Shown here: positions 8,005-16,131 of the stretch, one piece after another | How the letters are laid out: every line of letters starts with the position of its first letter | Numbering within the stretch: position 1 is the stretch's first letter | From: Viridibacillus arenosi | GTDB taxonomy: Bacteria > Bacillota > Bacilli > Bacillales_A > Planococcaceae | Length of the DNA: 64,000 bases | Reading direction: 5' to 3' | NCBI RefSeq assembly: GCF_001955655.1 | Contig: NZ_MSPW01000015.1 | Span: 33,037-97,036, forward strand | The notes under the pieces: model-generated | Databases searched by the model: none | Told to the model about the DNA's origin: nothing | The model's input: only the letters and a program-made list of their open reading frames with translations | Position numbers and translations under genes: made by a program

Positions 8005-9558
8005 TTATTTGTTGAGTGGAGTTTTACTTTTTGCTTTATCTTCTTTATTAATCAATGTATGGGCATGCTCAATAACAGCTTCCTTAGGATCGAGAATTGC
8101 AGTCAATCCATTTTTTCTATTCAGTTCATCACATTTATTAATCCAAAAATCAGCATTTTCAATGCCAACTTTTCTAGGGTCAAAAATCGGATCCAATCCA
8201 GCTTTTTTCTGATTATCATAATCTTTCAATACTTTTAAGGCAGGCTTTGAAAGTAATAAAATAGCGGCTAAGTTAAGCCAAGCCATGCTGCCGATACCTA
8301 AATCACCTAATGCCCAAATGAAGGAAACGGATTCTACACTTCCAATATAGACCATACCTAATAATCCTATTTTCAACACAAAATTTAGCCAACGGAATTT
8401 TGTGTGTTTGTCTAAATATACTAATGTTGTTTCTGCGATATAGTAATAGGCCATTAAAGTTGTGAAAGCAAAGAAGAATATTGCAATTGAGATGAATATA
8501 CCTCCAAATCCTGGTAATACGGCCTCTACAGCGGATTGTGTATAAATAGGACCTGCATCGATTCCTTTCATATTATCAACAATTGGTGCCTTACCTTCAG
8601 GTGTCACGCTATACATACCTGAAATTAATATCATAAAAGCTGTTGCTGTACAGACGACAATTGTATCAATATAGACAGAAAATGCTTGTACAAGACCTTG
8701 CTTAGCAGGATGTGATACTTCAGCTGCCGCAGAACTATAAGTTGCCTCGCCAACACCTGCTACGTTTGAGAATACCGCTCGACGGACCCCCCATGAGATG
8801 GCAGCTCCTACAATACCACCAAATGCTTCATGTGCACCAAATGCACTTGAAATTATAAGAGAGAACATAGCTGGAATTTCTGAAAAGTTAGCAAGTAATA
8901 CAATAAGTGTCACTGCTACGTAGCCGATAGCCATAAAAGGAACTGCTTTATCGGCAACTGTTGCAATACGTTTAACACCACCGAAGATGATAAACCCTAA
9001 AAGCACTACAATAATAAGACCAGAAACACTTTTGTTAATACCGAAAACGTTTTCAAAACCTGATGCAATACTGTTGGATTGAACGCCCGGCAGTAAGATA
9101 CCATAAGATATAGTCACAACAATAGCGACTAATATAGCAAACCATTTTATCTTTAATCCTTTTTCAATAAAGTAAGGTGTCCCCCCACGATATTGAGTAC
9201 CTATTTTACTTTTATAAACTTGAGCAAGTGTTGATTCAATAAAAGCACTGGCACCCCCGAGTAAAGCCATAACCCACATCCAGAATACTGCACCTGGGCC
9301 TCCAAATGCGATTGCTGTAGCTACTCCTGCGATATTTCCAATACCAACTCTTCCTGATAAAGCTAGACAGAAGGCTTGGAAAGAAGATATTCCATGGTCA
9401 GAATTTTTACCTTCAAATAGTAGCATGATCATTTCTTTGAAGTATCTAAACTGTACAAACTTTGTCATAACCGTAAAAAATAAACCTGCTCCTAAAGCAA
9501 AAACAACTAGTCCTGTACTCCATACCTGATCTACTAACCAAGTTACGATAGTCTCCAT
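8005..9558 (-). CDS. AGCS-family sodium:amino acid symporter
   Basis: This is a 517-residue membrane transporter of the sodium:alanine symporter family, with the signature stretch GRVGIGNIAGVATAIAFGGPG at about residues 69-89 and roughly ten membrane helices. Members import alanine, glycine or related amino acids with Na+. The substrate cannot be read directly. A sigma-54 promoter 310 bp upstream, of the same type as those of the neighbouring hydroxyproline genes, suggests it serves that pathway, perhaps taking up proline, hydroxyproline or alanine. The hydrophilic C-terminus (about 455-517) carries two similar segments (DPIFDPRKVGIENA and TAILDPKEAVIEHA). GAGGGGGAG sits just before ATG 9558. 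Confidence 0.85.
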   Translation of the reverse strand: METIVTWLVDQVWSTGLVVFALGAGLFFTVMTKFVQFRYFKEMIMLLFEGKNSDHGISSFQAFCLALSGRVGIGNIAGVATAIAFGGPGAVFWMWVMALLGGASAFIESTLAQVYKSKIGTQYRGGTPYFIEKGLKIKWFAILVAIVVTISYGILLPGVQSNSIASGFENVFGINKSVSGLIIVVLLGFIIFGGVKRIATVADKAVPFMAIGYVAVTLIVLLANFSEIPAMFSLIISSAFGAHEAFGGIVGAAISWGVRRAVFSNVAGVGEATYSSAAAEVSHPAKQGLVQAFSVYIDTIVVCTATAFMILISGMYSVTPEGKAPIVDNMKGIDAGPIYTQSAVEAVLPGFGGIFISIAIFFFAFTTLMAYYYIAETTLVYLDKHTKFRWLNFVLKIGLLGMVYIGSVESVSFIWALGDLGIGSMAWLNLAAILLLSKPALKVLKDYDNQKKAGLDPIFDPRKVGIENADFWINKCDELNRKNGLTAILDPKEAVIEHAHTLINKEDKAKSKTPLNK

Positions 9559-9679
9559 CTTGACTCCCCCTCATGATTGCAAATAGAATTTATAACAATA
9601 ATTAATTGATAAACCTTCAATGATTGCATAATTCAGTGGCGTATATGATCGAAGCATCATGCTGTATAACCCTAAATAG

Positions 9680-9742
9680 TTATTTTGTGAACTTGATATT
9701 TCTTAGTAATAAAATAGATAAAGGAATAAAGTACTTATTCAA
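9680..9742 (-). CDS. Possible 20-residue leader peptide of the AGCS transcript
   Basis: A TTG start at 9742 is preceded at ideal distance by AAAGGAGG, one of the strongest ribosome binding sites in the region. It opens a 20-codon frame, MNKYFIPLSILLLRNIKFTK, with a hydrophobic middle and basic ends. It lies between the sigma-54 promoter at 9869-9884 and the AGCS gene. It could be a leader peptide or a tiny membrane peptide. The evidence is the ribosome binding site and position only. Confidence 0.35.
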   Translation of the reverse strand: MNKYFIPLSILLLRNIKFTK

Positions 9743-9868
9743 AATGGCCTCCTTTGTAAAAGTAAGTTCAGTTGACATAGGATACTGGTGATTGAGATTT
9801 ACTAATGTAGTAAATTCACGCCCCTTTCTAAATCTAAAATGAATAATTCCTTCTTCAGATATAGTTAA

Positions 9869-9884
9869 TGCAATTTTTGTGCCA
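9869..9884 (-). promoter_or_regulatory. Sigma-54 promoter for the AGCS symporter
   Basis: On the minus strand TGGCACAAAAATTGCA matches the -24/-12 consensus fully (TGGCAC, 5 bp, TTGCA). It points at the AGCS gene, leaving a leader of about 300 nt. Confidence 0.8.
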
Positions 9885-9927
9885 AAATTATTTTTGGTTA
9901 CTTTGAAAATTAAAAAATATCCCTAAT

Positions 9928-9984
9928 TAAAAAAGAGCCACTCCATTAGTTAAGCTAAACTAGAATGGAGGAGCTCTTTTTCTT
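9928..9984 (-). terminator. Terminator of the D-hydroxyproline dehydrogenase operon
   Basis: On the minus strand AAAGAGCTCCTCCATTC pairs with AATGGAGTGGCTCTTTTTT across a 15-nt loop and starts directly at the stop codon of the 9985-11208 gene. It separates that operon from the sigma-54 promoter of the AGCS gene. Confidence 0.8.
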
Positions 9985-11208
9985 TTAGTTTTTTACTAGT
10001 TTTATATCTTGTTGATGTTTTATCCAGTATTGTTGTAATTTTTGCTTACCAATGTTGATATCCGGGTGGAATTGAATAAAAGCATTTTCTCTAGTTGAGT
10101 TTAATTGTTGAAGTGCATCTTGTATCTCTTGTTCTAGTTTGCCATGATAATTTTTATTAGCAATTGTTAAACCCGCTAAATGTCCTTGTTTAATAGCGAT
10201 TTTAGCACCCTCAATCCCTGTGATATTGCCTGCTACGTAAAGACCATCTAGAACTGTTTCCATCTTCTCGTTATGTAAGGGAACATAGCCGCCAAGTTCT
10301 TCTATCCAATGGAATGGACAGCCTGCTAAAGCGGCCAATTCTGCTAATGGGTATAAGCCACCAGCAATACAGACGAAATCAGCACTAATCTTTGTTTCTG
10401 TACCAGGAATTATTTCACCCGAGGGACTAATATCTGCTAGGATAACACCATCAACAGAATTATTACCATAAATCTCAATAACAGCTTTACGAAGCATAAT
10501 TGGAATATCCCACATTTTCATACCCTTTTTAGGATAAAAAGTGATTCCCATTTTCTTTAGAAAATCATTTTTCATTAGTTTACTTCCCATTTTTACTAAT
10601 TGGGAAGGAGCCATATGTGCCACATTTAGTAAAGAATTCATAACGGTTAGAGGGTTCCCGGTCTCTTCACTGACCTTTGTTAGTCTTGGTAAGGCAATAC
10701 AAGCAACTTCAATATTTGCTATTTTTAACTCCATTGCAATCGCAGAAGAAAGTACATTAACGCCTACAATTACGCCTTTATTCCCTGGTTTTACACGATG
10801 TACATTTGTCATCACTTGAGCGGCGCCTACAGACATTACACCTGGTAGCGTCCACCCAGGTATAGGGATTGGCAATTCGGCAGCACCTGTCGCTAATAAT
10901 AAATTTGGTGTTGTATAGGTATGTTCATTAGTATAAACAACCCACTGGCCATCAATTTTTTCAATATTAGAGACTGGAGTACTTAATTTAAAATCGACAC
11001 CTAATGATAGTGCGCTATTGTATAGGTTTGCGGATTCCTTGACGCCATTCCACCAGCCGCCTGTTGGTTCTTCGTATAATTGACCAAGTAATCTACCACC
11101 TGCTTTCATATATTCATCAATGACAGTTACTTTTAATCCTTGTTGTGCCATGGAGATAGCTCCAGATAAGCCTGCAGGCCCTGCACCGATGACGATAGCA
11201 TTATTCAT
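9985..11208 (-). CDS. FAD/NAD(P)-binding oxidoreductase, likely D-hydroxyproline dehydrogenase alpha subunit
   Basis: This 407-residue flavoprotein has an N-terminal dinucleotide-binding fold (AIVIGAGPAGLSGAISMAQ, ending in the Glu of VIDEY), a second Rossmann segment in the middle (KGVIVGVNVLSSAIAMEL) and a FAD-closing motif near GLYVAGNITGIEGA. It resembles the HcnB/SoxA-type subunit of heteromeric D-amino-acid dehydrogenases. Those usually carry a BFD-like iron-sulfur domain at the C-terminus; here that domain is absent and a separate BFD protein is encoded two genes upstream. I chose ATG 11208 after GGAGGG; an earlier in-frame start at 11253 has no site. It overlaps the preceding gene by 8 nt, indicating coupled translation. 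The role in hydroxyproline oxidation is inferred from context. Confidence 0.75.
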   Translation of the reverse strand: MNNAIVIGAGPAGLSGAISMAQQGLKVTVIDEYMKAGGRLLGQLYEEPTGGWWNGVKESANLYNSALSLGVDFKLSTPVSNIEKIDGQWVVYTNEHTYTTPNLLLATGAAELPIPIPGWTLPGVMSVGAAQVMTNVHRVKPGNKGVIVGVNVLSSAIAMELKIANIEVACIALPRLTKVSEETGNPLTVMNSLLNVAHMAPSQLVKMGSKLMKNDFLKKMGITFYPKKGMKMWDIPIMLRKAVIEIYGNNSVDGVILADISPSGEIIPGTETKISADFVCIAGGLYPLAELAALAGCPFHWIEELGGYVPLHNEKMETVLDGLYVAGNITGIEGAKIAIKQGHLAGLTIANKNYHGKLEQEIQDALQQLNSTRENAFIQFHPDINIGKQKLQQYWIKHQQDIKLVKN

Positions 11209-11539
11209 TATTAGCCCTCCAATCACGAACAGGTGTCGGTAATTTCCCGCCACTTATGATATTCATATTCTCCTCTAATGGTGTTAAACATGCACGGACT
11301 CCTTGTTGGCCGTTAACATGTACTCTGCATTCGAAACAATGTCCAATATTGCAGTAAATACCTCGTGGTGTACCGCTCTCCTCATGGTATCGGATTGTAC
11401 GAATACCGTTTGCCAATAAAGCTGCAGCAATAGATTCTCCTAATAAACCTGTTAATGTTTCACCGTTAAAAGTAAATAGAACTGTATTTAAGTCATTTAA
11501 TCGCCCTAATACCGGGTGATCTATAATGCGCATTGTCAT
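11201..11539 (-). CDS. Plant-type [2Fe-2S] protein, likely D-hydroxyproline dehydrogenase gamma subunit
   Basis: This 112-residue protein is of the Fer2_4 (HcnA-like) type. Four cysteines for a [2Fe-2S] cluster are visible at C63, C68, C71 and C84 (C-x4-C-x2-C, then RAC). Such small subunits pass electrons between the flavoproteins of heteromeric amine dehydrogenases such as hydrogen cyanide synthase and D-hydroxyproline dehydrogenase. Its start overlaps the upstream stop as ATGA (11536-11539) and its end overlaps the next gene, so the three genes form a tightly coupled operon behind the sigma-54 promoter at 11853-11868. Confidence 0.78.
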   Translation of the reverse strand: MTMRIIDHPVLGRLNDLNTVLFTFNGETLTGLLGESIAAALLANGIRTIRYHEESGTPRGIYCNIGHCFECRVHVNGQQGVRACLTPLEENMNIISGGKLPTPVRDWRANNE

Positions 11540-11805
11540 TCGTTTACACCTCCTAAGTCTCCAAAGTGAATTGGACGAATAGGTGGCTGATATTTTAAGG
11601 AAACCTGTTTCTCGTTTCGCGGTTGAACTTTATTAGCTATACTGTCGACCAAATTACGGCACGTCCTACCTCCACAGTAGCCCATACCAGCTCTAGTGCG
11701 GAGCTTTAGTTCGCGGGCTGTGCAATCGTAGGCTGTTGCTGTCTCGACCAATTGCCCGTAAGTTACTTCTTCACATCTACAAATTATCATGTTGTTTTCT
11801 GACAA
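11536..11805 (-). CDS. BFD-like [2Fe-2S] protein, likely dehydrogenase subunit
   Basis: This protein of about 89 residues carries the bacterioferritin-associated-ferredoxin pattern: C9 and C11 in ICRCEEVT, then C44 and C49 in YCGGRTC. In HcnB-type enzymes this domain is fused to the flavoprotein; here it is a stand-alone gene at the head of the operon. I prefer TTG 11805, with GGTGAG just upstream. TTG 11835 would give ten more residues and no ribosome binding site; ATG 11790 is also possible. It starts about 48 bp after the sigma-54 promoter. The likely job is electron transfer within the D-hydroxyproline dehydrogenase; that is inference from neighbours and fold. Confidence 0.72.
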   Translation of the reverse strand: MSENNMIICRCEEVTYGQLVETATAYDCTARELKLRTRAGMGYCGGRTCRNLVDSIANKVQPRNEKQVSLKYQPPIRPIHFGDLGGVNE

Positions 11806-11852
11806 TACGCTCACCACTTTCAAAAAAGTTTGCAATCTATTCTTAAAACAAA

Positions 11853-11868
11853 TGCAAGAACTATGCCA
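11853..11868 (-). promoter_or_regulatory. Sigma-54 promoter for the three-gene dehydrogenase operon
   Basis: On the minus strand TGGCATAGTTCTTGCA matches the -24/-12 consensus (GG and GC exactly 10 bp apart). It lies in the gap between the activator gene and the BFD gene. Confidence 0.8.
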
Positions 11869-11882
11869 AAAATCAACTGTAG

Positions 11883-13577
11883 TTATTTTATGCCTAATTT
11901 ATTGAGACGGTTGTAAAGTGTAGCACGGGTAATACCAAGATTTTTTGCACATGTATTTTTATTCCCATCAGCTTTATGTAACTCTTTAAGTAATATATCT
12001 TTTTCATATTCTTGTAATTGGAGATTCAAAGGTAGGGAATCATATTGTTTTAAATCGTTCTCCTCTTTTTTATTATTCGTAAAGGAGGGAGCATGTAATT
12101 CAATTGGTAAGTCTTCAGGTTTTATGATTCCGTTATCAGAGAAGACAACAAGTCTTTCAACGACGTTTTTTAGTTCACGAATATTTCCTGGCCATGAGTA
12201 GTTCATTAGATTTTGTAGAATGTCTTGAGAAATACCGTGAACAGGGCGGTTATATTTAATAGAAATTTCATATAAGAAATAATGAGTTAATTCGATTATG
12301 TCACTTATTCTTTCGCGTAGAGCGGGAATCTTAATATTCACTACGTTTAAGCGATAATATAAGTCCTCTCTAAATTTTCCTTCTTTTATAAGTTCCATCA
12401 GATCGCGGTTAGTAGCTGCAACTACATGGAAGTCAACTTCAATTTCCTTAGTTCCCCCAACAGGGTAGAATTTCTTTTCTTGCAGAAGCCGTAAGATTTT
12501 AACCTGCATATCGAGTGGCATTTCACCGATTTCATCTAAAAACAATGTTCCACCCTTAGCAAGTTCTACTTTTCCCTTTTTCCCTTTTTGATCTGCACCA
12601 GAAAAAGCTCCTTTTTCATAACCGAAGATTTCGCTTTCAAATAGTCCTGGTGGAATGGCACCACAGTTTATAGCTATAAACGGAGCTTTATCATCTTCTC
12701 TTATAGTGTGAATGGCTTTAGCAAATAACTCTTTCCCAACACCACTTTCACCATTAATCAAAATATTCGCATGTGTTGTAGCAGCCTTTTTTACTCTCTC
12801 TAATGTCTTTTTTAGTGTAGGGCTATTTCCTTTTATGTAAGTGAAGGGATTATCAGCGTTCTTTACTTTTCTTACTTCTTCTTCTAGAGAGAATAGCTTT
12901 TCTGAAGTCTCGTAAAGCTCATTATTTAAACGAATTTGATTTGTAATATTCGCCTCTGAGACAACTGCTCCAATAATAGTATCTTGCCAAATTACTGGAT
13001 TTGAATTAATTCGAACAACTAAATCTTCACGTGGCTGATGCTGAGCATGTTGAATAGATGTTCCTTGTTGCAATGAATTTAGAATTTCTAGGTGTTCAGC
13101 TTGAAAAAAATCAGTGATAGGTCGACCCAATACATCTTGTTCTTTTAACGTAAATAACTCCTCTGCTCCTTTTGTCCAATATAATACGTTCTGATTTTCA
13201 TCAATAACTGTGCAAGATTCATCAATTGTATTTAAAATCGTATCAAAAAATATATTAGCTTTTAAGTGCTCTGTAAATAAATTAGATAGTAATAGAGTGC
13301 TAGTAGTATAGCCGATAATGTCATCATTCATAGTGAATAATATAGGCTTATTATGCTCACAAGAATTTAGAATAGTTGGTAGCGGAGTATCAAAAGAAAA
13401 TATATCGCAAAAGATCTGTGAATCATCCAATTTAATAAATATCTTCCCGGTATCATCGCGATAAAAAGTTTGTTCTGAAGATTTAGTTTGTAATGAAGAA
13501 GTTAAAAGTTCTTTTGAATCAAGTATTGAAAATTTTTTTGATAAGAGCTTAAGAAGTAATTTTTGTTCATTATTCAT
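11883..13577 (-). CDS. Sigma-54-dependent enhancer-binding activator (PAS, AAA+, Fis HTH)
   Basis: This 564-residue activator has an unassigned N-terminal part (about 1-115), a PAS domain (about 118-215) and a linker coiled coil. The AAA+ sigma-54 interaction domain (about 245-480) has Walker A GESGVGKE, the sigma-54 contact loop GAFSGA (Ser in place of the usual Thr) and Walker B TLFLDEIG. A C-terminal Fis-type helix-turn-helix ends GITRATLYNRLNKLGIK. It would bind upstream sites and use ATP to open sigma-54 promoters; the PAS domain may sense hydroxyproline or a catabolite. It sits between the two dehydrogenase operons it probably controls. The ribosome binding site is GGCGGGGAG. A sigma-A-like promoter and a palindrome precede it. 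Confidence 0.9.
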   Translation of the reverse strand: MNNEQKLLLKLLSKKFSILDSKELLTSSLQTKSSEQTFYRDDTGKIFIKLDDSQIFCDIFSFDTPLPTILNSCEHNKPILFTMNDDIIGYTTSTLLLSNLFTEHLKANIFFDTILNTIDESCTVIDENQNVLYWTKGAEELFTLKEQDVLGRPITDFFQAEHLEILNSLQQGTSIQHAQHQPREDLVVRINSNPVIWQDTIIGAVVSEANITNQIRLNNELYETSEKLFSLEEEVRKVKNADNPFTYIKGNSPTLKKTLERVKKAATTHANILINGESGVGKELFAKAIHTIREDDKAPFIAINCGAIPPGLFESEIFGYEKGAFSGADQKGKKGKVELAKGGTLFLDEIGEMPLDMQVKILRLLQEKKFYPVGGTKEIEVDFHVVAATNRDLMELIKEGKFREDLYYRLNVVNIKIPALRERISDIIELTHYFLYEISIKYNRPVHGISQDILQNLMNYSWPGNIRELKNVVERLVVFSDNGIIKPEDLPIELHAPSFTNNKKEENDLKQYDSLPLNLQLQEYEKDILLKELHKADGNKNTCAKNLGITRATLYNRLNKLGIK

Positions 13578-13602
13578 AAATATCTCCCCGCCTCAATTGT
13601 TT

Positions 13603-13628
13603 AATAAATTAGAATTGTCTAATTTATT
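13603..13628. repeat. Perfect 11-bp inverted repeat, candidate activator binding site
   Basis: AATAAATTAGA and its exact complement TCTAATTTATT flank a 4-bp spacer. The dyad overlaps the -10 and start region of the activator's own promoter and is about 230 bp upstream of the sigma-54 promoter at 13856-13871, a suitable place for both autoregulation and an enhancer. Confidence 0.5.
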
Positions 13629-13653
13629 TTACACAATATAAGAAAAAATACAA
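13626..13653 (-). promoter_or_regulatory. Probable vegetative promoter of the activator gene
   Basis: On the minus strand TTGTAT (13648-13653), a 16-bp spacer and TG-TAAAAT (13626-13631) precede the activator gene. It would let the activator be made without sigma-54. Confidence 0.5.
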
Positions 13654-13855
13654 AGCTAATCCATCTAATTGAAAAATATAGATAAAAATGGTTATTTTCT
13701 ATTTGTAGAGAATGTAATATAGCAATCTATTTATCTTTTTCAAAGTTGAATTCTATATAAATAATGAAATACGCCATAGATTGAGTAGTTTTTGATATGA
13801 AATAATTAATAATTTTTCAATAAATAAGTGATATCTTCTAGGGAAACTTAAAAGT

Positions 13856-13871
13856 TGGCACGGTTCCTGCA
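13856..13871 (+). promoter_or_regulatory. Sigma-54 promoter for the hydroxyproline degradation operon
   Basis: TGGCACGGTTCCTGCA fits the -24/-12 pattern (GG and GC 10 bp apart; CTGCA instead of TTGCA). It lies 38 bp before the GTG start of the first operon gene. Confidence 0.78.
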
Positions 13872-13909
13872 TTATATATTGCTGACGGAAAGAAAAAGGA
13901 GGAGACATA

Positions 13910-15091
13910 GTGAGTGCTATACAACATCGAGATATTGTTGTAATAGGTGGGGGAATCATTGGTGCAGCAATCGCGTATTATGGCTCTAAAGCTGGTTTAG
14001 ATATAACAGTACTTGAAAAAAATGAACTAGCTAGTGGAACATCTTCAAGATGCGATGGCAATATATTAGCGATAGATAAGGATCCGGGTTTTGATAGCCA
14101 AATGTCTTTGAAAAGCCAGGAACTTGTTCATAAATTAAGCAATGATTTAGAGATACCTTTTGAATATAGGAATCCGGGTAGTATTTTAGTTTGTGAAAAT
14201 GATGCTGAAATGGAAGCAGCAAATCAATGGGTGAAAAGGCAACAAGATGCTGGTCTAGATTTCAAAATGTTAGATCGACAAGATTTACGCAATGAATCAA
14301 AGTATTTTGCAGATGATTTATATGGAGGGTTAGAGTGTGCAACTGACTCCACTGTAAATCCATATATGCTGACGTTTTCAATGTTTCATAGTGCAGAAAA
14401 GCAAGGTACAAAAATTCATAAAAATATTGAAGTAAAGCATATAAAGAAGGATTCTGATGGTCGCTTTACAATCGAAACGTCTAATGGCATCTTTTCAGCA
14501 AATAAAGTAGTTAATGCATGCGGAGTTTGGGCTCCAAAAATTGGTGAAATGTTAGATTTACATATACCCATTTTACCAAGAAAAGGTCAGCTTATTGTGG
14601 CATCTCGTCAAGAGCCGGTTGGTCTGCGTAAAGTGATGGAATTTGGTTATTTAATATCGAAATTTGGTGGAGAAAGACAAGTGGATAAAGCGACTGAACA
14701 ATATGGCGTTGCTTTAGTTTTTGAACCAACAGAGAGTCAAAATTTTTTAATTGGTAGTAGCCGCCAATTTGCTGGATTTGATACAAGAGTAGACCATGAA
14801 GTAACGAAGTATATAGCTAAGAGAGCAGTTCGTTTTTATCCTAAAATGGCCGATATGACAGTAATTCGAACATATGCGGGGTTAAGGCCATGGACAGAGG
14901 ATCACCTACCGATAATTTCTGAGGTTGAGCATATTCCAGGATTTTATATTGCAGCAGGGCATGAGGGTGATGGTATTAGTTTAGCAGCTGTGACTGGAAA
15001 ATTAATTGAAGAAATGCTTACTAAAAAAGCTACTTCTGTTCCAATTGAACCTTTAAGATTACAACGTTTTAGGGAAAGGATGTTGACCTAA
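13910..15091 (+). CDS. FAD-dependent amine oxidoreductase (DAO family), likely D-hydroxyproline dehydrogenase beta subunit
   Basis: This 393-residue flavoprotein of the D-amino-acid oxidase/sarcosine oxidase family has an N-terminal FAD-binding fold, IVVIGGGIIGAAIAYYGSKA with Glu at LEKNE, and a C-terminal FAD motif (GFYIAAGHEGDGISLA). The best reading is the catalytic subunit that oxidises cis-4-hydroxy-D-proline to pyrroline-4-hydroxy-2-carboxylate, because an epimerase, a deaminase and a semialdehyde dehydrogenase follow in the same operon and the electron-transfer subunits lie on the other strand. The start is GTG 13910 with AGGAGGAG upstream. It overlaps the next gene by one base (TAATG). 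Glycine or sarcosine oxidase activity is the main alternative. Confidence 0.78.
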   Translation: MSAIQHRDIVVIGGGIIGAAIAYYGSKAGLDITVLEKNELASGTSSRCDGNILAIDKDPGFDSQMSLKSQELVHKLSNDLEIPFEYRNPGSILVCENDAEMEAANQWVKRQQDAGLDFKMLDRQDLRNESKYFADDLYGGLECATDSTVNPYMLTFSMFHSAEKQGTKIHKNIEVKHIKKDSDGRFTIETSNGIFSANKVVNACGVWAPKIGEMLDLHIPILPRKGQLIVASRQEPVGLRKVMEFGYLISKFGGERQVDKATEQYGVALVFEPTESQNFLIGSSRQFAGFDTRVDHEVTKYIAKRAVRFYPKMADMTVIRTYAGLRPWTEDHLPIISEVEHIPGFYIAAGHEGDGISLAAVTGKLIEEMLTKKATSVPIEPLRLQRFRERMLT

Positions 15092-16131
15092 TGAATCTGC
15101 AAAGATTATTTACAACCGTTGATACTCATACAGGAGGAAATCCAACACGAACATTAGTTAGTGGGTTACCACCTTTAAAAGGTAAAACTATGTCTGAAAA
15201 AATGCTCTATATGCAACAAAACTATGATTGGATTCGCATGTTTTTGATGAATGAACCTCGTGGACATGATGTTATGTCGGGTGCATTTCTAACAGATCCT
15301 TGTCATCCAGATGCAGATGTTGGCGTAATTTATGTAGAAACAGGTGGTTATTTACCAATGTGTGGACACGACACAATTGGTTTGTGTACAGCGTTGATTG
15401 AGACAGGAATGGTACCTGTTGTAGAACCGTATACACATATTAAAGTAGACACACCTGCAGGATTAGTAGATGTACAAGTGAAGGTGGAAAAGGGCATAGC
15501 AAAAGAAGTAACTTTTGCTAATGTACCAGCATTTTTATTGAAGTCTATTGAAATTTATGTGGCGGATATTGGGGAAGTGAAATGTGAAATTGCTTATGGT
15601 GGGAATTTTTATGGAATTATAGATGCTCGCTCATTGGATTTACCATTAGTTGAAAACAATGCATCGACCATTATCGACATAGGTATTCAAATTCGTAATG
15701 CTATTAATGAGCGTGAAGATATTGTGCATCCTGAATTTCCGTTTATCCGTGGTCTAACACATATTGAATTTTTCACGGACCCAGTTCATCCTACGGCAGA
15801 TGTGAAAAATACAGTAATTGTTCCTCCAGGGGGAATTGATCGATCACCTTGTGGAACGGGCACCTCTGCAAAATTGGCTACATTGTTTAGTAAAGGTGAA
15901 ATTGGCATAGATGAGCTCTTTGTACACGAAAGTATTGTGGGTACTCTATTTAAAGCGAGAGTATTAGAAAAAACGAAAGTTAACCAATTAGATGCAGTGA
16001 TTACTGAAGTAACCGGCTCGGCTTGGCTTATGGGTATGCACCGCTTCTTCTATAATGAACGAGATCCTTTAAAAGAAGGGTTCCTACTTATTCCGCCTAT
16101 GGAACATGAAACAGAGAAAGAAGGTGTCTAA
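15091..16131 (+). CDS. Proline racemase family enzyme, probable 4-hydroxyproline 2-epimerase
   Basis: This 346-residue enzyme has both catalytic cysteines of the racemase/epimerase fold: C91 in PMCGHDTIG and C254 in RSPCGTGTSA. Each removes or adds the alpha proton from one face. With two Cys it should be a racemase or epimerase, not a 3-hydroxyproline dehydratase, which lacks one. The context (D-hydroxyproline dehydrogenase, DapA-type deaminase, semialdehyde dehydrogenase) favours trans-4-hydroxy-L-proline to cis-4-hydroxy-D-proline; proline racemase is the alternative. The length is close to that of characterised epimerases. Translation is coupled to the gene before it (TAATG) and directly abuts the gene after it. 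Confidence 0.85.
   Translation: MNLQRLFTTVDTHTGGNPTRTLVSGLPPLKGKTMSEKMLYMQQNYDWIRMFLMNEPRGHDVMSGAFLTDPCHPDADVGVIYVETGGYLPMCGHDTIGLCTALIETGMVPVVEPYTHIKVDTPAGLVDVQVKVEKGIAKEVTFANVPAFLLKSIEIYVADIGEVKCEIAYGGNFYGIIDARSLDLPLVENNASTIIDIGIQIRNAINEREDIVHPEFPFIRGLTHIEFFTDPVHPTADVKNTVIVPPGGIDRSPCGTGTSAKLATLFSKGEIGIDELFVHESIVGTLFKARVLEKTKVNQLDAVITEVTGSAWLMGMHRFFYNERDPLKEGFLLIPPMEHETEKEGV

Noticed and set aside
9043..9060. CcpA-box-like sequence GAAAACGTTTTCA
   Set aside because: It lies about 500 bp inside the AGCS coding region and misses the first T of the consensus; probably chance.
15091..16131. Proline racemase plus sigma-54 activator as a Stickland D-proline reductase system
   Set aside because: No selenoprotein reductase (prd-type) genes are present and the neighbours encode an oxidative pathway ending in 2-oxoglutarate.
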